Assembly: GCA_019115705.1 (NCBI GenBank)
Contig: DXDB01000205.1
Coordinates: forward strand, 1-44,306
Source: Candidatus Tetragenococcus pullicola
Lineage (GTDB): Bacteria; Bacillota; Bacilli; Lactobacillales; Enterococcaceae
DNA: 44,306 nucleotides
Direction of reading: 5' to 3'
Positions 8,294-17,500 of the stretch are shown in pieces. The position numbers and the translations under genes were made by a program. Positions within the stretch are counted from its first letter, which is position 1; each line of letters starts with the position of its first letter. The notes under the pieces were generated by a model. It did no database searches. It had not been told where the DNA came from and saw nothing but the letters and a program-made list of their open reading frames with translations.

Positions 8294-8320
8294 TGTCCAA
8301 AACTAAAGGAGACGTTAAAT

Positions 8321-8884
8321 ATGATTGCAGCAAGTGATTTAAGAGCTGGGATGACTTTTTTAGAAGGAGATAAGTTAATCAAGGTCTTAGAAGCAAGTCA
8401 TCATAAACCAGGTAAAGGAAATACAGTGATGCGTATGAAATTACGTGACGTTCGTACGGGAGCGACTTACGATACAACTTATAGACCAGAAGAAAAATTT
8501 GAACAAGCAATGATCGATACAAAAACGGTTCAATATTTGTATACGATGGATGGCATTTCTTACTTTATGGATCTTGAATCTTATGAACAATATGAAATTC
8601 CAGTAGAAAATATTGAAGACGAATTGAAATACATTTTGGAAAATATGGAATTAAAAATACAATTCTTTGAATCTGAAGTGGTTGGTGTCCAATTACCTAC
8701 TACGGTTCAATTAAAAGTTGTTGAAACGCAACCCTCAATCAAAGGGGCAACGGTTACTGGTTCTGGTAAACCAGCAACAATGGAAACAGGATTAGTTGTC
8801 AATGTACCAGACTTTATCGAAAATGATGAAGTTCTTGAAATCAATACAGCTGAAGGTACTTATGTAAAACGTGCTGGTAAATAA
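8321..8884 (+). CDS. efp: Elongation factor P
   Basis: EF-P of 187 residues, the usual length. It binds the ribosome between P and E sites and rescues stalls at polyproline runs. Domain I carries the tip loop HHKPGKGN with Lys32, the residue modified in many bacteria. Two OB-fold domains follow, including [16 protein letters not shown] and [20 protein letters not shown] sequences, the latter being the C-terminal signature. ATG 8321 follows AAAGGAGA. The gene has its own leader with a prominent hairpin and its own terminator, so it seems monocistronic. Confidence 0.97.
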   Translation: MIAASDLRAGMTFLEGDKLIKVLEASHHKPGKGNTVMRMKLRDVRTGATYDTTYRPEEKFEQAMIDTKTVQYLYTMDGISYFMDLESYEQYEIPVENIEDELKYILENMELKIQFFESEVVGVQLPTTVQLKVVETQPSIKGATVTGSGKPATMETGLVVNVPDFIENDEVLEINTAEGTYVKRAGK

Positions 8885-8904
8885 TTCGATTGGATAAAGA
8901 CTTG

Positions 8905-8941
8905 AACTTCTGTATGCTATTTTTAGGTGCAGAAGTTTTTT
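8905..8941 (+). terminator. Intrinsic terminator after efp
   Basis: AACTTCTGTA pairs with TGCAGAAGTT (one G-T pair), followed by a T tract. Confidence 0.8.
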
Positions 8942-8962
8942 GATAGGAAGTTGTTGATAAAA

Positions 8963-9415
8963 ATGACAGAAGAAAAAATAAAAAGTTATTGGCAGCAATT
9001 TAAACAAGAAGAAAATTCGATGGTTGAAAATTATAGTGCCTGGTCCTATGGAGATAGTCCCGAGATGGCAGATGAATTAGCTCTTTTGACTGTTCAAAAA
9101 ATAAAGACGGCAACTACTTCAGCTTTAGAATTATATGAAGAAGACGAACCTGTCCCTCAAGTCGGTGAGTATAACATTATTTTAAACGGTTCCGGTCTTC
9201 CAGTATGTATTACGAAAACAAAAAAGGTAGAAGTGGTCGCCTTTGATCAAGTGAGTAAAGAACATGCTTATAATGAAGGTGAAGGAGATCGTAGCTTGAC
9301 TGATTGGCGAAAAGTTCATCAAGATTTTTTTGAAAAGGAATATGCCCAACAAAATAAGACTTTTTCAACAGATAGTGCCTGCCTATGTGAAACGTTTGAA
9401 GTCGTTTTTATTTGA
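8963..9415 (+). CDS. ASCH domain protein
   Basis: A 150-residue small soluble protein with the ASCH fold, a PUA-related RNA-binding beta-barrel. Typical blocks are NGSGLPVCITKTKKVEVVAF (middle) and EGEGDRSLTDWRKVHQDFFE (late). ASCH proteins are thought to bind RNA or modified nucleosides; some hydrolyse N4-acetylcytidine, but the activity here is not known. An in-frame ATG at 8927 lies inside the efp terminator, so ATG 8963 behind AGGAAG is preferred. The ClC gene begins 31 bases downstream, suggesting one transcript. Confidence 0.85.
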   Translation: MTEEKIKSYWQQFKQEENSMVENYSAWSYGDSPEMADELALLTVQKIKTATTSALELYEEDEPVPQVGEYNIILNGSGLPVCITKTKKVEVVAFDQVSKEHAYNEGEGDRSLTDWRKVHQDFFEKEYAQQNKTFSTDSACLCETFEVVFI

Positions 9416-9446
9416 TCAACTAAAAAAGATGAAAGTGAAGAAGAAA

Positions 9447-10652
9447 ATGAAAAATAAGATAAAAGAGACAAACTTGTTATTTATAGCGAGTGGTTTGATT
9501 GGCATTATTGTTGGGACAATTGATACGATATTTGGGCGAGGATTACTTTGGCTCAGTACGTTTCGTCAAGCACATTTTCTACTCTTGATCATTTTTTTAG
9601 CACCAATTGGTGTTATCTTTACTTATTTCTTTTTAAAGTATGGGAAAAATAGTGTGCAAGGGATGGGATTGATTTTTCAAGTGGGTCATAATGAGGCTGA
9701 TACGATTCCAAAACGCATTGTGCCTTTTACGATTTTAGGGACTTGGTTGACCCACTTATTTGGTGGAAGCGCAGGACGTGAAGGGGTTGCTGTCCAAGTG
9801 GGTGCCACTGTCTCCCATTGGTTTCGTCGCTTTTTTCCAAAGCAAGAGGCCAGTCGTTTTATTGTAATTGGAATGGCAGCTGGATTTTCTGGTTTATTTG
9901 AAACTCCGATTGCTGCTACATTTTTTGCAATGGAAGTATTGGTCACCGGACGCTTACGTTATGATGTTTTATTACCGACTTTTTTGGCAGCTTTTACAGC
10001 TTTTTTTACTTCGAAAATTCTGGGACTTGAAAAATTTTCAGTTCCTTTAAATGTTTCTTTGGAATTGACACCTAGTTTTTGGTTCAAATTATTACTATTT
10101 GGTGTTCTTTTTGGTTGGACGGGACGATTATTTGCAAGATTATTGCGCCAAGGAAAGCAATTTTTTGAAAAAATCATTCCTGATCCTTTGAAACGAATCG
10201 GAATAATTGGATTATTTGTCAGCTTATTGCTTCTGTTATTTTTCAAAGGACGTTATTCAGGGCTAGGAACGAATTTGATATCTGCTAGTTTTGCAGGAGA
10301 ACCAATCTATTGGTATGACTGGTTTTTAAAATTGGTATTGACCGTTTTAACCATTAGCGCGGGATTTTTAGGAGGCGAAGTGACACCTTTATTTGCCATC
10401 GGTTCTTCATTAGGCGTTTTATTAGGAACTTGGTTCAACTTTCCTATTCCCTTAGCGGCGGCTTTGGGGTATGCTAGTGTTTTTGCTAGTGCAACAAACA
10501 CGCTGATAGGTCCAGCTTTGATTGGCGCCGAAGTGTTTGGTTTCACCTATTTTCCAGTCTTTTTGCTTGTCTGTGGTTTGGCATTTTCTTGTAATGGGAA
10601 TGAAAGCATCTACGGGAAGCAAAAAATAGTCGACAATCAATTAACTAGATAA
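9447..10652 (+). CDS. ClC-family chloride channel/transporter
   Basis: About 401 residues, an integral membrane protein of the ClC family that exchanges or conducts chloride (or fluoride). The selectivity-filter helices are visible: GGSAGREGVAVQVG (classical GxxGREGP, with the final P replaced), GMAAGFSGLFETPIAATFFA with a conserved Glu, and GGEVTPLFAIGSSLG. Another family block is ASVFASATNTLIGPALIGAEVFG. ATG 9447 follows GTGAAGAAG; ATG 9429 and a still longer start inside the ASCH gene are possible but lack better sites. No CBS domains follow, so this is the short bacterial form. It converges with the GIY-YIG gene and overlaps it by 16 bases. Confidence 0.9.
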   Translation: MKNKIKETNLLFIASGLIGIIVGTIDTIFGRGLLWLSTFRQAHFLLLIIFLAPIGVIFTYFFLKYGKNSVQGMGLIFQVGHNEADTIPKRIVPFTILGTWLTHLFGGSAGREGVAVQVGATVSHWFRRFFPKQEASRFIVIGMAAGFSGLFETPIAATFFAMEVLVTGRLRYDVLLPTFLAAFTAFFTSKILGLEKFSVPLNVSLELTPSFWFKLLLFGVLFGWTGRLFARLLRQGKQFFEKIIPDPLKRIGIIGLFVSLLLLLFFKGRYSGLGTNLISASFAGEPIYWYDWFLKLVLTVLTISAGFLGGEVTPLFAIGSSLGVLLGTWFNFPIPLAAALGYASVFASATNTLIGPALIGAEVFGFTYFPVFLLVCGLAFSCNGNESIYGKQKIVDNQLTR

Positions 10653-10924
10653 ACATTTTTACTCTTTGACTGTTGTAGATAATCTTCTTTTTGCTTACGT
10701 GATAGCTTTTTAAAAGCATATTCAGCTTTTGTCGCTTGGCTTCTGGTGTCAAAAGCTTCTGCATGAATCATTTGAAGAGGCCGTCTACTTTGGGGATGGG
10801 TATATTTAGCACCTATCCCTTTATTATGTTCTTCTAATCGTCGTTTCAAATCGGTAGTATAGCCCCCATAAAAGGTGCCATCTTTACAATGTAGTACATA
10901 AAAATAGTGCTTAGTCATTTCCAT
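10637..10924 (-). CDS. GIY-YIG nuclease-domain protein (UPF0213/YazA-like)
   Basis: A 95-residue single-domain GIY-YIG protein. YVLHCKDGTFYGGYT carries the YVL...GGY form of the motif, followed by DLKRRLEEHN with the catalytic Arg and then a conserved Glu in KAEYAFKKLS. The substrate of this stand-alone group is not settled; a role in DNA repair is often supposed. Its start overlaps the end of the upstream trmN6 gene by 14 bases, as is usual for this pair in Firmicutes, so they form one operon. ATG 10918 is an alternative start two codons in. Confidence 0.9.
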   Translation of the reverse strand: MEMTKHYFYVLHCKDGTFYGGYTTDLKRRLEEHNKGIGAKYTHPQSRRPLQMIHAEAFDTRSQATKAEYAFKKLSRKQKEDYLQQSKSKNVYLVN

Positions 10925-11684
10925 AAAGTAACCTTCTTGTTTCTAAACTATAGTTTCCTGTTTCATCATAAGTAAACATTGGAGAAGCAACTTTGAAGCC
11001 ATCCAATTTTCCATCTTTGATTCCTTCAATGAGTAAAATATTGGCTTCTTTTCCTTTTTTAGGATAAACAAATTGGATTCTTTTGGGAGCCAGACGATGT
11101 TTCTTCATGACTTCGATTATTTCTAAAAAGCGATCAGGTCGATGGACCATCGCAAAGCGCCCATTTGCTTTTAATAATTTACTGGAAATCATAATTACTT
11201 CCTCTAAGTTTGTGTGAAGCTCATGTCGTGCAATGGCTAAATGAGGATTTGGATTTTTGACACCTGTCGAAATATTTTTAAAATAAGGAGGGTTACATAA
11301 AACTAAATCAACCGAATCACTTGAAAGTTTGGTAAATGTTTCTTTGATATCCATTTGATACATGGTCACCTGTTCTTCTAAGTGATTTAATTGAATACTG
11401 CGTTTTCCCATATCTGCTAGTCGTTCTTGCAACTCAATTTGATAAATAGGGGCTTTGGTATAGTCACTAACAAAAAGTCCGACAGCGCCATTTCCGGCAC
11501 ATAGGTCGACGATGGTTCCTTTTTTAGGAATTTTAGGAAAGTTGGCTAATAAAACAGCGTCTAAAGAAAAAGAAAAAACACTTGGACTTTGAATGATTTG
11601 AATATTATTGGCGTATAATTGATCAATACGTTCATCGTCATAGATTTGCATAAATTGTCTCAAACTCCTCTCAATGAGTTCCAT
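10911..11684 (-). CDS. tRNA1(Val) adenine-N6 methyltransferase (TrmN6-like)
   Basis: About 257 residues, an SAM-dependent Rossmann-fold methyltransferase. Motif I reads VDLCAGNGAVGLF (about 59-71) and the catalytic NPPY of N6-adenine enzymes is at about 131-134 (LCNPPYFKN). The best match is the TrmN6/YfiC group that methylates A37 of tRNA1(Val). An in-frame ATG 13 codons upstream (11723) would give 270 residues; ATG 11684 fits the family N-terminus (MELIERSLRQF) better, with AAGG just before it. Overlaps the GIY-YIG gene downstream. Confidence 0.88.
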   Translation of the reverse strand: MELIERSLRQFMQIYDDERIDQLYANNIQIIQSPSVFSFSLDAVLLANFPKIPKKGTIVDLCAGNGAVGLFVSDYTKAPIYQIELQERLADMGKRSIQLNHLEEQVTMYQMDIKETFTKLSSDSVDLVLCNPPYFKNISTGVKNPNPHLAIARHELHTNLEEVIMISSKLLKANGRFAMVHRPDRFLEIIEVMKKHRLAPKRIQFVYPKKGKEANILLIEGIKDGKLDGFKVASPMFTYDETGNYSLETRRLLYGND

Positions 11685-11804
11685 TATACCTTGGTTTGTT
11701 GTGCAAAAAAAGGAAATTTCCATTTGTAAAGAGAAATGATAGTAACTAATTGTTTTTTACCGTTATTTTTTGCATAATAGAAATAAGAAGAGAAGGGAGA
11801 AACC

Positions 11805-12413
11805 ATGTTTTATTCATTTGTACGAGAGCTTTTTAGATTAGTAACGTTTTTGTTTAATGGAAAGGTGCATGTTCAGAACAAAGAAAAGTTACCTCAAGGA
11901 GAAAATTATCTTTTGGTAGCCCCGCATCGTACACTATGGGATGCTTTATATCTAGCTTTGGCTGCTCGTCCTAAAAAATTTGCTTTTATGGCAAAAAAAG
12001 AATTATTTACGAAACCATTCATTGGTTTCTTTTTGCGCCATGGCAATGCTTTTGCTGTCGATCGGGAAAAGCCAGGACTGAGTTCAATTAAAACAGCCGT
12101 AAGTATTTTAAAAGAAACAGACCTTAGCTTGATGATATTTCCTAGTGGCGCGTTACATTCTCAAGATATTAAGGGCGGAGCAACGTTGATCGCCAAAAAA
12201 GCCAAGGTAAACATTGTACCAGCAGTGTATCAAGGCCCCTTGACTTTTAAAGGGCTTCTTTTACGACGTCCAGTCACGGTGCGTTTCGGAGAAATAATCA
12301 CTGTTTCAGATAACTTGGATAAGTCAAAACGTACAATGATTGAACAAAAGATACAAAAATCATTTCAGGAATTGGATGAAGCGATTGATCCTACTTTTGT
12401 AGACAAAAAATGA
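11805..12413 (+). CDS. PlsC-type 1-acyl-glycerol-3-phosphate acyltransferase, copy 1
   Basis: A 202-residue acyltransferase that adds a fatty acid to lysophosphatidic acid to form phosphatidic acid at the membrane. The catalytic HxxxxD is His41-Asp46 (APHRTLWDALYL). The second conserved motif reads FPSG (112-115), where most PlsC proteins have FPEG. A third block, VPAVYQGP, is present. The N-terminal 20 residues are hydrophobic (FRLVTFLFNG). ATG 11805 follows AAGGGAG. It is followed 178 bases later by a second copy with the same motif spacing, so the two arose by tandem duplication. Which acyl chain or acceptor each prefers cannot be read here. Confidence 0.9.
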   Translation: MFYSFVRELFRLVTFLFNGKVHVQNKEKLPQGENYLLVAPHRTLWDALYLALAARPKKFAFMAKKELFTKPFIGFFLRHGNAFAVDREKPGLSSIKTAVSILKETDLSLMIFPSGALHSQDIKGGATLIAKKAKVNIVPAVYQGPLTFKGLLLRRPVTVRFGEIITVSDNLDKSKRTMIEQKIQKSFQELDEAIDPTFVDKK

Positions 12414-12423
12414 TAGAATGCTA

Positions 12424-12487
12424 CCATTCACGACTGACTTTAAGCAAAACAAACTCGAAGTGAAAGGGTTGATTCAACTGTGAATGG
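12424..12487 (+). repeat. Inverted repeat between the two plsC genes
   Basis: CCATTCAC (12424-12431) and GTGAATGG (12480-12487) are perfect complements 48 bases apart. The enclosed sequence could form smaller stems. It lies about 100 bases before the second plsC start and has no T tract, so it looks like a structured leader or recognition element rather than a terminator. Confidence 0.45.
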
Positions 12488-12590
12488 GAACGATAGAGAG
12501 CCAAAAAGAATGAGTTTTTTCTAAAAAAGCTTGTTTTTAGCAAATGTTTCTTGCATACTAATTTTATCAGATGTTGAAAGGACGAAGCAT

Positions 12591-13208
12591 ATGTTTTTTA
12601 CCTTTATGCGTGGACTTGTCCGCGTGATTTTATTTATTATTAATGGTCATTCGGATTATCAGAACCGTCAAGTACTTCCCAAAGATAAGAATTATATTTT
12701 AGTTGCTCCGCATAGAACCTGGTGGGATCCTTTATATCTTGCTGTTGCAGCTCGACCTAAAAAGTTTTCTTTCATGGCAAAAGAAGAGCTGTTTAAAAAT
12801 CCGATTCTACGCTTTATCTTGGTTCACTGTAATGCTTTTCCTGTAAAAAGAGATAATCCAGGACCCAGTGCTATCAAAACACCCGTAAAATTGTTGAAAA
12901 AAAGTGACCTAAGCCTGATTATGTTTCCTAGTGGAACTCGTCACTCGACAGAACTAAAAGGCGGCTTGGCAGTAATTGCTCGCTTGGCAAAAGTACCTGT
13001 TGTTCCTTCGGTATATCAAGGTCCTCTCACTTTAAAAGATTTATTTAAACGAAAAAAAGTGACGGTGCGTTTTGGAGAACCAATCGATTTGAGTGATATC
13101 AAAAAAACAGATGAACTAGGAATAAAAGAAGTAGAAAGAAGGATCCAAACGGCTTTTGATCAATTGGATAAAGAAGTTGATCCAACGTTTCATTACGAAG
13201 TAAAATAA
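12591..13208 (+). CDS. PlsC-type 1-acyl-glycerol-3-phosphate acyltransferase, copy 2
   Basis: A 205-residue paralogue of the preceding gene. HxxxxD is His41-Asp46 (APHRTWWDPLYL), and the second motif FPSGTRHS (112-119) again has Ser for the usual Glu but keeps the TR absent from copy 1 (FPSGALHS). It also has VPSVYQGPLTLKDL. A longer in-frame start at 12531 exists, but GAAAGGA at about 12576 places the start at ATG 12591, giving the same N-terminal layout as copy 1. Copy 2 keeps FPSGTR and may be the ancestral form, with copy 1 having drifted. A perfect 12-bp-stem terminator follows. Confidence 0.9.
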   Translation: MFFTFMRGLVRVILFIINGHSDYQNRQVLPKDKNYILVAPHRTWWDPLYLAVAARPKKFSFMAKEELFKNPILRFILVHCNAFPVKRDNPGPSAIKTPVKLLKKSDLSLIMFPSGTRHSTELKGGLAVIARLAKVPVVPSVYQGPLTLKDLFKRKKVTVRFGEPIDLSDIKKTDELGIKEVERRIQTAFDQLDKEVDPTFHYEVK

Positions 13209-13219
13209 GAAAACTCAGC

Positions 13220-13254
13220 GTTCCATCTGCTAAAAGCAGATGGAACCTTTTTTT
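13220..13254 (+). terminator. Intrinsic terminator after the plsC pair
   Basis: GTTCCATCTGCT and AGCAGATGGAAC form a perfect 12-bp stem with a 3-base loop, then CTTTTTTT. Confidence 0.95.
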
Positions 13255-13343
13255 GTTTTTGAAAAAAAGATTTTAAGACTATGTGAAAAATCAGTTTTAA
13301 AATGAGGGGGTTAAAATCAACAGCCATCTTTTTTGTGGAACCT

Positions 13344-13373
13344 TTGTTATCTAAGCCTAAAAAGTGGTATAAT
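13344..13373 (+). promoter_or_regulatory. Promoter of the sbcDC operon
   Basis: TTGTTA at 13344-13349, an 18-base gap, and TATAAT at 13368-13373 preceded by TGG (extended -10). Confidence 0.6.
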
Positions 13374-13404
13374 GATTGGAAGGACTTTTTTAGGAGGAAA
13401 AAAC

Positions 13405-14529
13405 GTGCGCTTTTTACATACAGCAGATTGGCATATTGGAAAAAAACTACACGGATATGATTTATTGAACGACCAAAAAGAAAGTATTAACCAAATCATT
13501 GAAATCGCTGAAAAAGAAAAGGTTGAAGCCATTGTGATCGCAGGAGATCTTTATGATCGTGCTGTACCAGCTGTTGAAGCAGTTGAATTGCTCAATCAAA
13601 AATTGATTGAAATCAATTTAGAAAAAAAGTTTCCCTTGTTAGCTATTTCAGGAAATCACGATTCTGCGAGTCGTTTAGCTACGGGACAACCTTGGTATCG
13701 GCTAAAAAATTTTCAATTGCATACGAAAATGACGCAAGCTTTTGAACCGATTGAATTTGTAGATACGCAATTTTTCTTGTTGCCTTATTTTGAACCCATG
13801 GACGCTTCTTTTTATTTTCAAGAAGAAATAAGAACTATCCAACAAGCGTTTGAAAAAGTGATTCCGGAAATAAAAAAACAGTTTGATCCTCATAAAAAGC
13901 ATGTGTTAGTTACTCATTTTTTCATCACAGGAAGCTTAAGAACAGAATCAGAAACAACAATCGAAGTTGGCGGATTAAACGGGCTTTCAAAAGAACTATT
14001 CAAAGATTTTGACTATACAGCTTTGGGTCATCTACATTCAAAAAATGCGATAAGAAACGGCAAAATTCGGTACAGTGGCTCGCCTTTAAAATTTTCATTA
14101 TCTGAGACTAACGATGAAAAAGGGGTGTTTATTGTGGACACGTTGACAGAAACTGTTGACTTTCATCCTCTAAAACCTATACGTGATGTCAAAGTCTTAC
14201 AAGCTTCTTTTCAAGAGTTGCTCACGCCAAATTACTATCAAAAATTAGACCGAACTTGTTTTTGGCAGTTTGAATTAAAAGATCGTGCCATTATTCCTAA
14301 TATGATGAATCAATTACGTAGTCTGTATCCATTTGTTCTGGGTGTACAGCGAATAAATGGACGGAATGAGTCAGTAAAGTTACAAGAGTTACAAAAACGT
14401 AGCGGAAAACCTGAAGAAATGCTAACTAGTTTTTTTGAAGATATCACTGGTGATTCACTTACAAAAAGTCAATTGAAATGGCTTCAAGAAGGGATTCAAG
14501 CCGCAAATGATCAGGAAGTGAGGGATTGA
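13405..14529 (+). CDS. sbcD: Exonuclease SbcCD, nuclease subunit D
   Basis: A 374-residue Mre11-type metallophosphoesterase. With SbcC it forms the SbcCD (Mre11-Rad50) complex, which opens hairpins and trims protein-blocked DNA ends. Metal-binding motifs appear in order: HTADWHIGK, AGDLYDRAVP, SGNHDS, THFFITG and LGHLHSKN. Length is normal. An upstream ATG at 13333 is in frame, but AGGAGG at 13392-13397 and the family N-terminus MRFLHTADWH fix the start at GTG 13405. SbcC begins two bases after the stop, so the two are co-translated. Confidence 0.95.
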   Translation: MRFLHTADWHIGKKLHGYDLLNDQKESINQIIEIAEKEKVEAIVIAGDLYDRAVPAVEAVELLNQKLIEINLEKKFPLLAISGNHDSASRLATGQPWYRLKNFQLHTKMTQAFEPIEFVDTQFFLLPYFEPMDASFYFQEEIRTIQQAFEKVIPEIKKQFDPHKKHVLVTHFFITGSLRTESETTIEVGGLNGLSKELFKDFDYTALGHLHSKNAIRNGKIRYSGSPLKFSLSETNDEKGVFIVDTLTETVDFHPLKPIRDVKVLQASFQELLTPNYYQKLDRTCFWQFELKDRAIIPNMMNQLRSLYPFVLGVQRINGRNESVKLQELQKRSGKPEEMLTSFFEDITGDSLTKSQLKWLQEGIQAANDQEVRD

Positions 14530-14530
14530 G

Positions 14531-17500
14531 ATGCAACCACGGAAATTAACCATCCAAAACTTTGGTCCTTTTATTCATGAAAGTGTCGATTTTGGTGATT
14601 TTCAAGAAGCGGGGTTGTTTCTTATCACCGGAAAAACAGGTGCAGGCAAGACGACGATTTTTGATAGTATCACGTTTGCTTTATTCGGAGAAACTTCCGG
14701 ACAAATTCGATTGGGAAAAGAAATGCGATCGACATTTGCTTCTCTTGAAGAGGAGACCAAGGTAACTTTCGGCTTTGAACATCAAAGTTTTTATTATGAA
14801 GTCTGTCGTTCACCAGAACAAGAACTTGCTAAAAAAAGAGGCGAGGGAACACATATTCGAACTGCCAAAGCTCGTTTGAGAATTTTTAATTCTTTTCATC
14901 AGCTCCAAAAAGAGGTAACAAAAATCAGCGAAGTGGATCGATTTATCAAAGAACTATTACACTTGAATGCCAAACAATTTTTTCAAGTTATTTTGTTACC
15001 ACAAGGAGAATTTCGAAATTTTTTGATTGCTTCAAGTAATGAAAAAGAAAAACTTTTGCGAAATATATTTGGAACAGAAATCTTTCAACGTCTTAATGAG
15101 TGGTTAAAACAGCAACAAAAACTTGCCAACCAAGACAATGATGCATTACAAATTCAATTGACTAGCTTACAACATCGTTTTGTAAATTCTCAACCAGAAA
15201 CGATTTTATCCACGCAAGAAAGTTTACTGTATCGTAAAGACGAACTTAAAAAAATTCATAAAGAAATTGAACAAATCAAACAAGAACTTTCTCAATGGAA
15301 AGTAAAAGAAAAACAAGCACAAGATGCCTTGTATGTTGCCAAAGAATTAAATAAATCTTTGGATGAATATGAAGCGCTGAAAGCAACAGAAAAGAAACTG
15401 TTTCTAGATGGAAAAAAGAAGCAGCAACAAAACGAACAGGTGAATGCCTTAGTTTGGCTTGAAAAAAATCAAGGACTTTTGGAAGAAATTCAGCAGTATG
15501 AAGCAGAGTGTTCAGAATTAGAAAAGCAATTAAAACAAGGGAAAAAAGAATGGGACGTCCTTCAATCACAAAAGGCAGAATGGAACAAAGAAAAAGAACA
15601 AGTTGATCAATGGGAAAAAGAAAAAGAAGAAAAGAAACAAGCACAACAGCGTCTTCTCGATCTTCTACCACTTGCTAAAGAATATCAAGAACTAGCAGAA
15701 CGAAAGGTAAAAGTCGATGGGCAACTAAAAAAGAATCAGAAAGAATTCTCTGTTTTAAAGAAGCAGCATGCTTTTTTTGAAGAAAAGGAACAAAAAGTAA
15801 CAGACATCTTATCGAAAGAAAGTCAAATTTATGAAGATGAGATTCAATTGATTGGTGCAAAAGATGCCGTCGAAAAATTAGCAAGCGTAAGAGCTGAAAA
15901 GAAACAAAATGAAGCAGACATAACGAGCAATCAACAAACTATTTTTCAAATTGGTGAGCAATGTAAGCAAACAAAAGATGCTTTAGAAGCTATGAATCAA
16001 AAGATTGCTGATTTAAAAAATAAAAATGCTAAAATGCAGATTGCGCGTTTAAGTCTAGACTTACAGCCTGGTGAACCTTGTCCAATCTGTGGATCTGTGA
16101 CACATCCAGCACCGGCTCTGGAACATGAGCTGTATTCAGTTGAAGAAATTAGAGCTATTGGAGACCAACTGGTAGAGGCCGAACAACAAGGAACAAAACT
16201 ACTTAGCGAAAAAGAACAAAAAGAAACACAGTTAGCATATCTAAAAAAACAGCAACAAACTCTTAACAAAGCGCTTGAGCAAAAAGAAATCGCCTTTATT
16301 GAAGCAAAAAAAAGCTGTCAAAGCTTCTTTGATGAAAAAGAGGAAACAGTTGAGACCTCCATATGGGAAAATCAGTTACAAAAAGAAAAGAGAGAATTAC
16401 AATCTGCTAAAAAAGAGCGAGAGCTTATCCAAAATGAAAAAGAAAAATGGCAACTTCAGTTTGATAAACAAGCAGAAAAAGAGCAAGAACTAAAAAAACA
16501 ATCTGAAAAATTAAACGTGCAAGTGGACCAACTGAATAGACAATTGAATGGTCAAAGCTATGAAGAGTTAATTAGAAACGAAAAAGACTTGGCCCGTACG
16601 CAAAAGATAGTTGAAGAGAAAATTACTAATTATGCACAAGAAGGTCAACGTATAAAAGAGGTTACCTTTACATTAGAGGAACGTCAAAAGCAACAAGCTC
16701 AGCATTTACAAAGTACCCAAGAAAAAAAAGAACAAGCACGGCGTTTGCTCACCCAAAAACGGACACGTGAACCTTTTTATGCCTCTGAAAATAAAATGCA
16801 AGAAGATTTGAGCAAACTTACCGAACTCCCGCAATTACAAGCGGAATTAAAGAGCTATCAAGAAAAACTACAATTTACTCAAAAACGTTTAGCCCAATTA
16901 CAAGAGGTAAAAGACAAAGAAAGACCAGAACTAGAGAAAATTCAAGAAAAATATCAACAATTAAACAATCAAGTAGACCATAGTCAACATGCCTTGTACC
17001 AAAAAGAAGCAGAACAAAAGAATAACGAGACACTCATCGAGGAAATGGAGAATTTATATAATAAAGGACTTAAAAAAGCAAACGAACTTGCTGAACTTCA
17101 GCAACTTTCGGAAACGATGAACGGAAACAACGTCAAAAAAATAAGCATTGAACGCTATGTTTTACAAGCTTATCTAGCTGAAATACTAGAAGTTGCCAAC
17201 CAGCGATTAGTAAAACTCAGCCGTGGTCGCTATCAGTTTTTATTAAAAGATGGTATGGGAAGTTATAAAAGTTCTACTGGTTTGGAAATCGATATTTATG
17301 ATGATAATGCTGGGACCAGTCGTCGAGCGCAGACACTTTCTGGTGGAGAAAGTTTCATCGCAGCCCTAGCATTAGCACTTTCTTTGGCAGATGTCATTCA
17401 AAATCATTCAGGCGGTGTTGCTATCGAAGCATTATTTATCGATGAAGGGTTTGGTTCTTTGGATGAAGAGGCATTGGATATGGCTTTGGAAGCTCTGGAA

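Noticed and set aside
15276..16269. Long minus-strand frames within sbcC
   Set aside because: Shadows of the Glu/Lys-rich coiled-coil coding sequence; no ribosome sites or families.
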